DNA of 64,000 nucleotides from DATBGZ01 sp963803115 (GCA_963803115.1 CAWDLN010000018.1:434001-498000); one strand, 5' to 3'. Counted from the first letter of the stretch, positions 7,230-16,115 are shown. Notes: generated by a model from the letters alone, not told the origin. Program-made: numbers and translations.

Positions 7230-8753
7230 GTGACTGAAGATCGTACGGTGATCATCCTCGCCGCCGGCGAAGGCAAGCGGATGAAGTCGGGCCGGCCGAA
7301 GATGCTGCATCCGTTGCTGGGACGCACGCTCCTCGGGCACGTGCTCGCGGCCACCACCTCGCTGCACCCGAGCCGCCGGATCGTCGTCGTCGGCCACGGC
7401 GCGGACCAACTCACCGCCCACCTGTCTGAGGTTGCGCCGGATGCGGTCACGGTGCTGCAGGAGACCCAGCGCGGCACGGGCCACGCCGCCCGGCTCGCGC
7501 TTGAGGCGTATGGCCCGGCGGAGGGCACGGTCGTCGTGGTCAACGGGGACGTTCCGCTGCTGCGGCCGGGCACCCTCAGCTCGCTGGTCGATGCGCACGA
7601 GATCGCGGGCGCCGCCGCCACCATCCTTACGGCAGATCTTGAGCAGCCGTACGGCCTGGGCCGCGTGATCCGCAACCCGCTCACCGGGGCGGTGGATGCG
7701 ATCGTCGAGGAGCGCGACGCGACCCCGGACCAGCGTGCGGTGACAGAGATCAACGCCGGGGTGTACGCCTTCGAGGCGTCGCTGCTCACGCAGGCGCTCA
7801 GCAAGCTCACCACGCAGAACGACCAGGGCGAGGAGTACCTGACCGACGTCATCAGCTTGCTCGTCGACTCCGACCACGGCGTGGTCGCGTACGCCACCGG
7901 CGACCCGACCGAGGTGATGGGCTGCAACGACCGGGTGGAGCTGGCGGCGCTACGGGCGATCCTGCGCGACCGGATCAACGAGGCATGGATGCGAGAGGGC
8001 GTCACCATCATCGATCCAGAAACGACGTGGATCGACGTTGACGTGACCCTGGGCCGGGACACGGTCATCGAGCCGAACACTCAGCTGCGGGGGAGCACCA
8101 CGGTCGGTGAGCGGGCAGTGCTCGGACCCGACACGACGCTGATCGACGTCCGCGTCGGCGACGGTGCCAACGTGATCCGCGCGCACGCAGTCCAGGCGGA
8201 AATCGGCTCCCGTGCGTCGGTAGGCCCGTACGCCTACCTACGTCCCGGCACGACGCTGCACGAACGTTCCAAGGTCGGCACGTTCGTGGAGGTGAAGAAC
8301 TCCGAGGTCGGGGCCGGCACCAAGATCCCCCATCTCTCGTATGTGGGAGACGCCACGATCGGCGAGGAGACCAACATCGGCGCGGCCAACGTCGTGGTCA
8401 ACTACGACGGGATTGAGAAGCACCGTACGAACGTGGGCTCGCATGTCCGGACCGGATCAGACACGATGCTGGTGGCACCGGTCACACTCGGCGATGGCGC
8501 CTACACGGCCGCCGGTAGCGTGATCACAAAGGATGTACCGCCGGGCGCGCTGGGCGTCGGGCGGGCCCAGCAGCGCAACATTGAGGGGTGGGTGCAACGC
8601 CGCCGACCCGGCACCAAGGCCGCCGATGCGGCCGCGGCCGCCGAGGCCGCGCGGGGAGCAGTCGCGGGTGGCAGTGGACCCACCGCCGCGCAAGCGGCGG
8701 CGAACGGAGCGACGAGGAATGCGCATGAGCAGCATCAAGGGGGAGAACCGTAA
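7230..8753 (+). CDS. glmU: Bifunctional GlcNAc-1-P uridyltransferase / GlcN-1-P acetyltransferase
   Basis: Makes UDP-GlcNAc for peptidoglycan. The N-terminal nucleotidyltransferase shows LAAGEGKRMKSGRPKMLHPL, with ETQRGTGHAARLA and VVNGDVPLL. The C-terminal left-handed beta-helix has the hexapeptide repeats plus the acetyltransferase signature NYDGIEKHRTNVG. The start is GTG 7230, with AGGAGGGAGG (7211-7220) at good spacing. A GTG 24 bp upstream would lie before this site. 507 residues, normal for actinobacteria including a disordered Ala-rich tail. It overlaps prs by 29 bp, indicating co-transcription. Confidence 0.97.
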   Translation: MTEDRTVIILAAGEGKRMKSGRPKMLHPLLGRTLLGHVLAATTSLHPSRRIVVVGHGADQLTAHLSEVAPDAVTVLQETQRGTGHAARLALEAYGPAEGTVVVVNGDVPLLRPGTLSSLVDAHEIAGAAATILTADLEQPYGLGRVIRNPLTGAVDAIVEERDATPDQRAVTEINAGVYAFEASLLTQALSKLTTQNDQGEEYLTDVISLLVDSDHGVVAYATGDPTEVMGCNDRVELAALRAILRDRINEAWMREGVTIIDPETTWIDVDVTLGRDTVIEPNTQLRGSTTVGERAVLGPDTTLIDVRVGDGANVIRAHAVQAEIGSRASVGPYAYLRPGTTLHERSKVGTFVEVKNSEVGAGTKIPHLSYVGDATIGEETNIGAANVVVNYDGIEKHRTNVGSHVRTGSDTMLVAPVTLGDGAYTAAGSVITKDVPPGALGVGRAQQRNIEGWVQRRRPGTKAADAAAAAEAARGAVAGGSGPTAAQAAANGATRNAHEQHQGGEP

Positions 8754-9705
8754 GACCCTCATGCTCTTCTCCGGCCGCGGGTATCCGGCGTTGGCCGATG
8801 AGATCGGCAAGGAGCTCGGGGTCGAGACCACCCCGACCGAGATCTACGAGTTCGCATCGGGTGAGGTCTTCGTCCGCTACGAGGAGTCCGTTCGCGGTAG
8901 CGACGCCTTCGTGATCCAGTCGATGACAACCCCGATCAATACGTGGGTCGTCGAGACGCTCATCATGATCGATGCGCTGAAGCGAGGCTCCGCGAAGCGG
9001 ATTACGGTAGTCATGCCGTTCTATCCGTATGCCCGCCAGGACAAGAAGCACCGCGGCCGGGAGCCGATCTCGGCCCGGCTCATGGCCGACCTGTTCCGGG
9101 CCGCCGGCGCCAACCGTATCCTGACCGTTGACCTGCATACGGCCCAGATCCAGGGCTTCTTCGATGGACCGGTGGACCACCTTTTTGCGATGGACATCCT
9201 CGCCTCGTACGTCGAGAGCCGGTACGCCCGTCGTTCGATGGCCGTGGTCGCGCCGGACTCGGGCCGGGTCCGGGTGGCGGAGCGGTGGACGGACCGCCTC
9301 GGTGGCTGCCCGCTGGCGTTCATTCACAAGACCCGTGATCCATTCACCCCGAACGAAGTCGTCGCCAATCGTGTCGTCGGCGATGTCGAGGGTCGGGTGT
9401 GCCTGGTCGTCGATGACCTGATCGACACCGGTGGCACCATCTGTAGCGCGTCCGAGGTGCTGCATCAGGCCGGAGCCGCCGATGTGATCGTGGCGGCCAC
9501 TCATCCAGTTCTATCCGACCCCGCTGCCGAGCGGCTCAGCGCCAGCAAGATCAGCGAGGTCGTGGTCACCAACACACTCCCGATCCAGCCGCACGCGAAA
9601 CTCGACAAGATCACCGTGCTCTCGATCGCGCCGCTGCTCGCCCGGGCCATTCGCGAGGTCTTCGAGGACGGTTCGGTCACCACCCTGTTTGGCGGCCTCA
9701 GCTGA
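8725..9705 (+). CDS. prs: Ribose-phosphate pyrophosphokinase
   Basis: Converts ribose-5-phosphate and ATP to PRPP for nucleotide, His and Trp synthesis. 326 residues. It shows the PRPP-synthase catalytic flexible loop and metal region (RQDKKHRGREPISARL), the VDLHTAQIQGFFDGPVDH motif and the PRPP-binding VVDDLIDTGGTI. The ATG at 8725 is preferred over 8719 because GAGGA (8714-8718) is correctly spaced only for 8725. The glmU-prs order is standard. Confidence 0.97.
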   Translation: MSSIKGENRKTLMLFSGRGYPALADEIGKELGVETTPTEIYEFASGEVFVRYEESVRGSDAFVIQSMTTPINTWVVETLIMIDALKRGSAKRITVVMPFYPYARQDKKHRGREPISARLMADLFRAAGANRILTVDLHTAQIQGFFDGPVDHLFAMDILASYVESRYARRSMAVVAPDSGRVRVAERWTDRLGGCPLAFIHKTRDPFTPNEVVANRVVGDVEGRVCLVVDDLIDTGGTICSASEVLHQAGAADVIVAATHPVLSDPAAERLSASKISEVVVTNTLPIQPHAKLDKITVLSIAPLLARAIREVFEDGSVTTLFGGLS

Positions 9706-9723
9706 TCCACCCAAATCGCAACC

Positions 9724-9778
9724 CTTGAAGACTTGCGGCGGGGAACGGTTCCAAAATCCCAAGTCTTGAAGACGTGCG
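9724..9778 (+). repeat. Direct repeat CTTGAAGACKTGCG upstream of rplY
   Basis: CTTGAAGACTTGCG at 9724 and CTTGAAGACGTGCG at 9765 (13/14 identical, 41 bp apart), each followed by a related ACGG-containing stretch. It lies in the 271-bp prs-rplY gap, which holds no gene. It could be a duplicated regulatory site for rplY. Confidence 0.45.
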
Positions 9779-9976
9779 AACGGGGTACGGCGCTTATGAG
9801 CGCTTCCGAGCGCTCGGGTAGGCTGTGCGCGTTGCCACGGCGAGGGCAGCGCCTGCTCGCAGATCGAACGGGGTCCGCTGCCGTGATCGGCGCGGTGCTC
9901 CGGACCCGATCCGTCGCACCCTCGTCCGAGCACCGCACACCACGAAGCCACGACCAGAAAGTCCAGGAGTACTCCC

Positions 9977-10624
9977 GTGTCCGAGGTAAAGATCACCGCC
10001 GAGCCGCGCACAGAGTTCGGCAAGGGCGGCGCCCGCCGTACCCGTCGGGCGGGAAAGGTGCCGGCCGTGCTGTACGGGCACGGTGAGGCGCCCCGGCACA
10101 TCGCGCTGCCGGCGCGGGAGTTCGCAGCCGCGATCCGCCACGGTGGCATCAACCAGATCTTCAACATCACTCTCGGGGACGGGTTGGAGACCTTGGCCCT
10201 GCCGAAGGCGATCCAGCGCGACCCGCTCAAGGACACCTTCGAGCATGTGGACCTGCTGATCGTCCGCCGCGGCGAGCGGGTCACCGTCGACGTTCCCGTG
10301 CAGCTGATCGGCGAGGCCGCCAGGGGCACCCTCGTAGTAGTGGAGCACAACCGGATATCGGTCAGCGCCGACGCACTCAACCTGCCCGAGCGGCTCGAGG
10401 CGTCGCTCGACGGACTGGACGCGGGCGCAAAGGTAATCGCGGCCGACGTCAAGCTTCCCGCCGGCGTGGAGCTGGTCGCCGACTCCGAGCAGATCATCGC
10501 GGTCGTCTCGGTCGCCCCGACGGCCGAGCAGCTCGAGGGCGAGATCCCCGAGGAGGAGGCCGAGGCCGCCGAAGCCGAGGGCGCCGAGCCAGCTGCCGAG
10601 ACTCCGGCCGAAACCAACGCCTGA
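9977..10624 (+). CDS. rplY: 50S ribosomal protein L25 (Ctc family)
   Basis: 215 residues. The N-terminal L25 domain binds 5S rRNA (starts MSEVKITAEPRTEFGKG, with LYGHG near residue 33). The beta-rich Ctc domain follows, with a Glu/Ala-rich acidic tail (EEEAEAAEAEGAEP). The longer Ctc form is usual in actinobacteria, where it is linked to stress. GTG start at 9977. The prs-rplY-pth order is conserved. Confidence 0.96.
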   Translation: MSEVKITAEPRTEFGKGGARRTRRAGKVPAVLYGHGEAPRHIALPAREFAAAIRHGGINQIFNITLGDGLETLALPKAIQRDPLKDTFEHVDLLIVRRGERVTVDVPVQLIGEAARGTLVVVEHNRISVSADALNLPERLEASLDGLDAGAKVIAADVKLPAGVELVADSEQIIAVVSVAPTAEQLEGEIPEEEAEAAEAEGAEPAAETPAETNA

Positions 10625-10634
10625 GCGATAGGTC

Positions 10635-11222
10635 ATGTGGCTCGTTGCCGGCCTGGGCAACCCGGGGCGGGAGTATGAGCGCAACCGTCACAACATCGGG
10701 TTCCTCGTCGCCGATCTGCTCGCCGGCCGAACCAGTACCAGGTTCGGTCGGCATCGCCGTGCCGTCGCGGACGTGGCCGAGGCCCGCCTTGGACACGGCA
10801 TCGACGCACCCGCGATGGTGCTCGTCAAGCCGATGACGTACATGAACCTCTCCGGCGGACCGGTGCTCGCGCTGGCCAACTTCTACAAGGTCCCGGTCGA
10901 GCAGATCATCGCGGTCCACGATGAGCTGGACCTGCCCTTCGGGGTCGTGCGAGCCAAGTTCGGCGGTGGTGAGAGCGGGCACAACGGGCTGCGCTCATTG
11001 TCCCAGTCACTGTCCACTAAGGACTACCATCGGGTGCGCGTCGGCATCGGCCGGCCACCGGGGCGCCAGGACCCAGCCGACTACGTGCTCAACGACTTCA
11101 CGGCCACGGAGCGCAAGGAACTCGACTACCTCGTCGACCGCAGCGCTGACATCGTCGAGTCGATCATCAAGTACGGGCTGGCACACACCCAGAACGTGTT
11201 CCACCCAACGAGCGCGGATTGA
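10635..11222 (+). CDS. pth: Peptidyl-tRNA hydrolase
   Basis: Recycles peptidyl-tRNA released from stalled ribosomes. 195 residues. It shows LVAGLGNPGREYERNRHNIG with the catalytic His of RHN, KPMTYMNLSG, and HDELDLPFG with the catalytic Asp, then GGGESGHNGLRS. It starts 10 bp after rplY. A strong hairpin follows the stop codon. Confidence 0.97.
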   Translation: MWLVAGLGNPGREYERNRHNIGFLVADLLAGRTSTRFGRHRRAVADVAEARLGHGIDAPAMVLVKPMTYMNLSGGPVLALANFYKVPVEQIIAVHDELDLPFGVVRAKFGGGESGHNGLRSLSQSLSTKDYHRVRVGIGRPPGRQDPADYVLNDFTATERKELDYLVDRSADIVESIIKYGLAHTQNVFHPTSAD

Positions 11223-11280
11223 TCGCAACTTTCCGACCCGCCGCGCAGTTTTCTGCGCTTGACGTCGGATAGTCGCGATC
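11221..11280. terminator. Long imperfect hairpin after pth
   Basis: Outer arms 11221-11237 and 11264-11280 match at 15 of 17 positions. Between them GCGCAG-TTTT-CTGCGC forms an inner perfect 6-bp stem-loop. It overlaps the pth stop codon region and probably ends the glmU-prs-rplY-pth transcript. Confidence 0.65.
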
Positions 11281-11412
11281 ACCCCGAGCGGCAGTCCAGC
11301 ATTCGGGAACCCGCAGGTACGGGTTGTGGCGCGCGCCACGAAGCGCTTCACCATGGACGGGTTCTACGTTTGACTTCGTAAACCCCTGCCCGCTCGCGAA
11401 GGACGACCCATT

Positions 11413-11454
11413 GTGACCGCCGACGTGCTTGTCTCCGCGGAGGCGGCATTGTGA
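11413..11454 (+). CDS. Leader ORF 1 upstream of cysD (13 codons)
   Basis: Reads MTADVLVSAEAAL from GTG 11413 and has its own GAAGGA at 11398-11403. Its TGA stop overlaps the next GTG in a GTGA four-base overlap, so translation could be coupled to leader ORF 2. No cysteine codons are present. Expression is inferred from the signals only. Confidence 0.4.
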   Translation: MTADVLVSAEAAL

Positions 11455-11488
11455 CCGCCGACGTGCTTGTCTCCGCGGAGGCGGCATT
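11413..11488 (+). repeat. 38-bp tandem duplication of the cysD start region
   Basis: Two exact 38-bp units (11413-11450 and 11451-11488), each made of GTGACCGCCG, a spacer and GCGGAGGCGGCATT. The first ten bases of a third unit are the cysD start itself. Each unit supplies a GGAGG and the next unit's GTG. Because 38 is not a multiple of three, every copy is in a different frame from the next. Confidence 0.85.
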
Positions 11489-11492
11489 GTGA
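11451..11492 (+). CDS. Leader ORF 2 upstream of cysD (13 codons)
   Basis: Identical peptide to leader ORF 1. It is preceded by GGAGG at 11439-11443, seven bases from the GTG, and ends in a TGA that overlaps the cysD GTG (GTGA). Ribosomes finishing it would be placed on the cysD start. Confidence 0.4.
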   Translation: MTADVLVSAEAAL

Positions 11493-12400
11493 CCGCCGTG
11501 GCCGCTTACCGCTTCTCGCACCTGCAGGCGCTCGAGGCGGAGAGCATCTTCGTCATCCGTGAGGTGATGGCGGAGTTCGAGCGGCCGGTGCTGCTCTTCT
11601 CCGGCGGCAAGGACTCGATCGTCATGTTGCGCCTGGCCGAGAAGGCGTTCTGGCCGGCACCGATTCCGTTCCCGGTCATGCACGTCGACACCGGTCACAA
11701 CTTCGACGAGGTGCTGGCGTTTCGGGACGAGCGGGTCGCGCAGCTCGGCCTCAACCTCATCGTGGCGAGTGTGCCCGAGGCGCTGGCCAGCGGTCTGGTC
11801 CGCGAGCCGGCCGACGGCATGCGCAACCGGATCCAGACGCCGGTGCTGCTCGACGCCGTGGAGAAGCACCGATTCGACGCCCTCTTCGGTGGCGCCCGGC
11901 GCGACGAGGAGAAGGCCCGGGCCAAGGAGCGCGTGTTCAGCTTCCGCGACGAGTTCGGCCAGTGGGATCCCCGCAACCAAAGGCCGGAGCTGTGGTCGCT
12001 CTACAACGCGCGGATCCACAATGGTGAGTCGATTCGGGTGTTTCCTCTCTCCAACTGGACCGAGCTCGACGTATGGCACTACATCGCGCGCGAGCAGATC
12101 GCACTCCCGTCGATCTACTTCGCCCACGAACGTGAGGTCGTCAGCCGCGACGGCATGCTCTACGCGGTCCACCGGCACCTGCCCGACCGGGCGGGCGAGG
12201 ACCCGTTCATGGCCAAGGTGCGCTACCGCACGGTGGGCGACGCCAGCTGCACCGCCGCGGTCAGGTCCGACGCCGACACGGTCGAGAACGTGATCGAGGA
12301 GGTCGCCGCCACCCGGATCACCGAGCGCGGCGCGACTCGGGGCGACGACCGCGTCAGTGAAGCCGCCATGGAAGACCGCAAGAAAGAGGGGTACTTCTAG
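11489..12400 (+). CDS. cysD: Sulfate adenylyltransferase subunit 2
   Basis: Small catalytic subunit of ATP sulfurylase, activating sulfate to APS with CysN. 303 residues. It shows the PP-loop LLFSGGKDSIVMLRLAEKAF, the HVDTGHNFDEV segment and the family-typical GGARRDEEKARAKERVFSFR. GTG start at 11489 with GGAGG 11477-11481. An upstream in-frame GTG would run through the leader repeat and is rejected. It is transcribed with cysN. Confidence 0.96.
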   Translation: MTAVAAYRFSHLQALEAESIFVIREVMAEFERPVLLFSGGKDSIVMLRLAEKAFWPAPIPFPVMHVDTGHNFDEVLAFRDERVAQLGLNLIVASVPEALASGLVREPADGMRNRIQTPVLLDAVEKHRFDALFGGARRDEEKARAKERVFSFRDEFGQWDPRNQRPELWSLYNARIHNGESIRVFPLSNWTELDVWHYIAREQIALPSIYFAHEREVVSRDGMLYAVHRHLPDRAGEDPFMAKVRYRTVGDASCTAAVRSDADTVENVIEEVAATRITERGATRGDDRVSEAAMEDRKKEGYF

Positions 12401-12410
12401 TGGCTAGTGC

Positions 12411-12457
12411 GAGCGCGAGGAGCGAGCGTCAGCGAGCCCCGCAGTCGGGAGCGAAAA
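12411..12457 (+). repeat. GAGCGAG-rich extragenic repeat between cysD and cysN
   Basis: The 47-bp interval has the form GCGAGGAGCGAGCGTCAGCG followed by AGCCCCGCAGTCGGGAGCGA. I recall nearly the same sequence dispersed between genes in Micromonosporaceae-type genomes. It supplies the GGGAG ribosome site of cysN. Only one copy was noticed in this window. Confidence 0.5.
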
Positions 12458-13759
12458 GTGGCTGACGACATTCGCCGTAGCGCGCTTGCGGCGCGGTCGA
12501 GGCCGATGGACCTCCTGCGGTTCGCCACCGCCGGCTCGGTCGACGACGGTAAGTCCACTTTGATCGGTCGACTGCTGTACGACACGAAATCCATCTTCGA
12601 AGACCAACTCGCCTCGGTGGAGGCGGTCAGCGCCGCCCGCGGCGACGAGTACACGAACCTCGCCCTGCTCACCGACGGCCTGCGGGCCGAGCGCGAGCAG
12701 GGGATCACGATCGACGTGGCGTACCGCTACTTCGCCACCCCGCGTCGGAAGTTCATCATCGCCGACACTCCCGGGCACATCCAGTACACCCGCAACATGG
12801 TCACGGGGGCCTCGACGGCCGACTTGGCACTGATTCTCGTCGATGCCCGCAAGGGCTTGGTCGAGCAGTCCCGGCGGCACGCCTTCCTCTGCTCGCTCCT
12901 GCGGGTGCCGCATCTGGTGCTGTGCGTCAACAAGATGGACCTCGTCGACTACTCCGAGGAGGTCTTCGAGTCCATTGCGGACGAGTTCACCGACTTCGCC
13001 GCGAAGCTCGAGGCGCCGGATCTCACCGTCGTCCCGGTTTCCGCCCTGCACGGCGACAACATCGTGACCCGGTCGGCCAATATGCCCTGGTACGACGGCC
13101 CTGCACTCCTGCACCACCTGGAGCACGTGCACATCGCATCGGACCGGAATCTGGTCGACGTACGGTTCCCGGTGCAATACGTCATCCGTCCACAGTCGAC
13201 AAAGTACTCCGACTATCGCGGTTATGCGGGTCAGGTGGCCTCCGGCGTGATGAAGCTCGGCGACGAGGTGATGGCGCTCCCGTCCGGATTCACCACCCGG
13301 ATCGCTTCGATCGAGACGGCGGACGGCCCAGTCGCGGAGGCCTACCCGCCGATGTCGGTCACGGTGCGCCTCACGGACGAGATCGACATCGCCCGGGGCG
13401 ACCTGATCTGCCGCCCGCACAACGCGCCGAAGCCCGCCCAGGACATCGACGCGCTTGTGTGCTGGATGGACGCATCCGCGTCGCTGCAGCCGGGGCGCAA
13501 ATACGCCGTGAAGCACACCACTCGCAACGTGCGGGCGGTAGTGAAGGAGCTGCAGTACCGGCTGGACGTGAACACGTTGCACCGGGACGAATCCGCTACC
13601 TCGTTGGCTCTCAACGAGATTGGCCGGGTGCGGCTGCGCACCACGGCGCCCCTGCTGGCAGACGAGTACCGGCGAAACCGCACCACCGGCGGATTCATCG
13701 TCATCGACGAGACGACGAACCGTACCGTCGGCGCGGCAATGATCCTCGAAGCGGCCTGA
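12458..13759 (+). CDS. cysN: Sulfate adenylyltransferase subunit 1 (GTPase)
   Basis: Regulatory GTPase subunit of ATP sulfurylase. It shows the P-loop GSVDDGKSTLIGRLL, the DTPGHIQY G3 motif and NKMDLVD as G4, followed by EF-Tu-like beta-barrel domains. No APS kinase (CysC) domain is fused: the protein ends after the barrel at 433 residues. GTG start at 12458, with GGGAG upstream. An upstream ATG (12407) reads through the extragenic repeat and is unlikely. Confidence 0.95.
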   Translation: MADDIRRSALAARSRPMDLLRFATAGSVDDGKSTLIGRLLYDTKSIFEDQLASVEAVSAARGDEYTNLALLTDGLRAEREQGITIDVAYRYFATPRRKFIIADTPGHIQYTRNMVTGASTADLALILVDARKGLVEQSRRHAFLCSLLRVPHLVLCVNKMDLVDYSEEVFESIADEFTDFAAKLEAPDLTVVPVSALHGDNIVTRSANMPWYDGPALLHHLEHVHIASDRNLVDVRFPVQYVIRPQSTKYSDYRGYAGQVASGVMKLGDEVMALPSGFTTRIASIETADGPVAEAYPPMSVTVRLTDEIDIARGDLICRPHNAPKPAQDIDALVCWMDASASLQPGRKYAVKHTTRNVRAVVKELQYRLDVNTLHRDESATSLALNEIGRVRLRTTAPLLADEYRRNRTTGGFIVIDETTNRTVGAAMILEAA

Positions 13760-13816
13760 ACCAGAGCCTTTCGGTCGGTTCCGCGCCGGCCGCGCGCAAG
13801 GCATCATCCGTTCTGA

Positions 13817-15145
13817 ATGGAAACCGTACCGGTGAAGTCCAGGTCGGGGCTGTGGGTCGCGCTCACGGTCGGCTTTGTGGTGCTCGTCCTGGTCGGGGGC
13901 TGGATCGGTGTGGTCCGACTGCTCCGCGAGCGCACGCCCGGGCCGACGTCCGAACCGACCACCCGGCCACCGGTGACGACGACCGTGGAGATCGGTGTCG
14001 ATCTCCCGTTCTGGGCGGTTCGACGAGGAGTCCGAGGACACCTACAACGCGCTCGCGCTCTACCTCGAGCAACGGGGCGGGCGCGCAGGGCCGTACCGCG
14101 TCACGCTCACCGGTACGACAACGCGCCCGACCCGCGCAGCACGTGGGACGAGACCGAATGCAAACGCAACGCCGAAGAGCACGTCGCCCGTTCGGCCGAG
14201 GTCGCGGTGATCGGCGCGTTCAACTCCAGTTGCACCAAAATAGAGCTGCCGATTCTCAACGGACAGGCCACGACGCGATGCTGATGGTGTCGCATTCCAA
14301 CACGAATCCCGGGCTGACCAAGGTCTGGGACGCGGTGAGCACGATCGGTACTACCCGTCCGGGGTGCGCAATTACGCGCGCGTGGTCACGACCGAGGACG
14401 ACCAGGGCGCCGCAATGGCCATGTTCGCGAAGGAAGTGCTTCGCCTCACCAAGTGCTTCGTGCTCAATGACACCGAGGCCTCCTACGGGCAGGCATGGCA
14501 AAGTCCTTTGTGGATGCCGCGCAGGCAGCCAGGGTCTTGTGATCGTTGGAGAGGCGGCCTGGCTCTACGCCGGCCGGGGCCTACGTCAACGTGTTCGGTC
14601 AGCTGAAGGCGACCGGCGCGGACTGCGTCGTGTTGGCCGGAATCTTCGATCGCCACGGCGCGCAGCTGATCCGTGACAAGGTCGCAGTGCTCGGCCCGAA
14701 TTCGGGCGTGACGGTGCTCGCGGGCGATGGCTTCATCGGTTATCCGGAGTTCGACGCCATGCCCGCGAAGCCGACGGGGTCTATCTGACATTCGCGGGCC
14801 TGAGTGCGACCACGGTGCGCGGAGCGCAGCGCGGTGGCGAGGACGTTCAATGCCGAATTCAAGCGGCCGGTACGGCCGTGAGATCCACGCGAGCACGTGT
14901 TCTACGGCGTGCCGGCGCTGCAAGTGATTCTGGCCGCGCTCGAGCGATCGGACGGGACCCGCGCCGGACTCCGGACGCAGGTGCTCGGCGGCTCGGGCGT
15001 CACCGTCCCGGCCGATACGGCGATTCTCGGCCGGGCCATCGGCATCGATCCGTCCACAGGGGACTGCACCCTGCGCGAGCTCACGATCGAACGGCTCAGC
15101 GGTGGCGCCGAAAGGTTCGTGGCGACCGTGACTCTGACTGACTAA
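13817..15145 (+). pseudogene. ABC-type amino-acid (Peripla_BP_6-like) substrate-binding protein, multiply frameshifted
   Basis: Successive frames give one collinear protein. It begins with a membrane anchor (LWVALTVGFVVLVLVGGWIG, frame of ATG 13817), then DEESEDTYNALALYLEQRGG, STWDETECKRNAEEHVA, VIGAFNSSCTKIELPILNGQ, MLMVSHSNTNPGLTKVWDAV, NYARVVTTEDDQGAAMAMF, AYVNVFGQLKATGADCVVL and GVPALQVILAALERSDGTRA. At least seven frame changes are needed in 1.3 kb. The order matches branched-chain amino acid receptor-like periplasmic binding proteins. Neighbouring cysN and galE are uninterrupted, so this looks like real decay rather than local sequencing error alone. Confidence 0.75.
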
Positions 15146-15149
15146 TGGG

Positions 15150-16115
15150 TCAGCGCGACCGGGCGAAGGCCCAGGCGTCGGCGATGATTTCCTGCAAGCC
15201 AGGCTGACGCGGTTCCCAGCCGAGTTCGGCTCGGGCCTTGTCGGCCGAGGCGACCAGCACCGCCGGGTCGCCCGGCCGGCGCGGCGCCATTTCTATCGGG
15301 ATCGGATGCCCGGTGACCTCGCGCACCGCCCGCACCACCTCCTGGTTGGAGAATCCCGTGCCGTTGCCGAGGTTGTAGAGCCGGTGCTCACCGGGTCGTA
15401 CCGCCTGCAACGCCGCCAGGTGAGCCGTGGCGAGATCGGCGACGTGGATGTAGTCGCGCACGCAGGTGCCGTCCGGCGTTGGGTAGTCGTCGCCGTACAG
15501 GGGCAACTTGTCCCGACGGCCGGCCGCGACCAGCAGCGCGTTGGGGATGAGGTGGGTCTCGGGGTCGTGGCGCTCCCCGCATGAGCCGGTCGGCCGGATG
15601 AGCGCGCCCGCCGCGTTGAAGTATCGCAGCGATACCGCGGCCAGACCGTGGGCCGTCGCGTCACCGGTCAGCGCATACTCGACCGCCAACTTGCTCGTCG
15701 CGTACGGGTTCGGTGGCGCGGCCACGGCGGTCTCGGTGATCGGCAGTTCCACCGGGTTGCCGTAGATGTTGGCGGTGGAGGACAGGACAAACCGTGGCAC
15801 GCCGGCAGCGCGCACGGCGTCGAGCAGCCGCAGCGAGCCAACAACATTGTTCTCCCAGTACTTCTCGGGAGCCCCGACGCTTTCACCGGCCGCGATGAAA
15901 GCGGCGAAGTGGAGCACCGCGTCCAGGTCGGGCCGAACCACCGTGGCGGCGACGTCATGTATCCGGCCCTGGACAAAGGAAGCGCCGGCCGGCACGGCAT
16001 CGCGGTGTCCGGTCGAAAGGTCGTCGACAACGGTCACGTCGTGCCCTTCGGCCAACAGCAGCGTGGTCACCACGCTGCCGATGTAGCCGGCCCCGCCGGT
16101 CACCAGGACCTTCAC
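15150..16115 (-). CDS. galE: UDP-glucose 4-epimerase
   Basis: Interconverts UDP-glucose and UDP-galactose. Extended short-chain dehydrogenase fold: NAD-binding GGAGYIGS at the N-terminus, DDLSTGHRDAV, a catalytic serine (LSSTANIYG) and YATSK. 321 residues from GTG 16115, preceded by GGAGG at correct spacing. The GTG two codons earlier would overlap that site. It ends four bases before the binding-protein pseudogene on the other strand, so the two are convergent. Confidence 0.95.
   Translation of the reverse strand: MKVLVTGGAGYIGSVVTTLLLAEGHDVTVVDDLSTGHRDAVPAGASFVQGRIHDVAATVVRPDLDAVLHFAAFIAAGESVGAPEKYWENNVVGSLRLLDAVRAAGVPRFVLSSTANIYGNPVELPITETAVAAPPNPYATSKLAVEYALTGDATAHGLAAVSLRYFNAAGALIRPTGSCGERHDPETHLIPNALLVAAGRRDKLPLYGDDYPTPDGTCVRDYIHVADLATAHLAALQAVRPGEHRLYNLGNGTGFSNQEVVRAVREVTGHPIPIEMAPRRPGDPAVLVASADKARAELGWEPRQPGLQEIIADAWAFARSR

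Noticed and set aside
11413..11488. Tandem repeat as a CRISPR array
   Set aside because: Only two directly abutting 38-bp units with no spacers. No CRISPR array or cas gene was seen anywhere in the window.
12922..14676. 584-codon open frame overlapping cysN and the binding-protein pseudogene
   Set aside because: Arginine/glycine-rich off-frame reading of cysN; only short pieces of it (for example MLMVSHSNTNPGLTKVWDAV) belong to the pseudogene.
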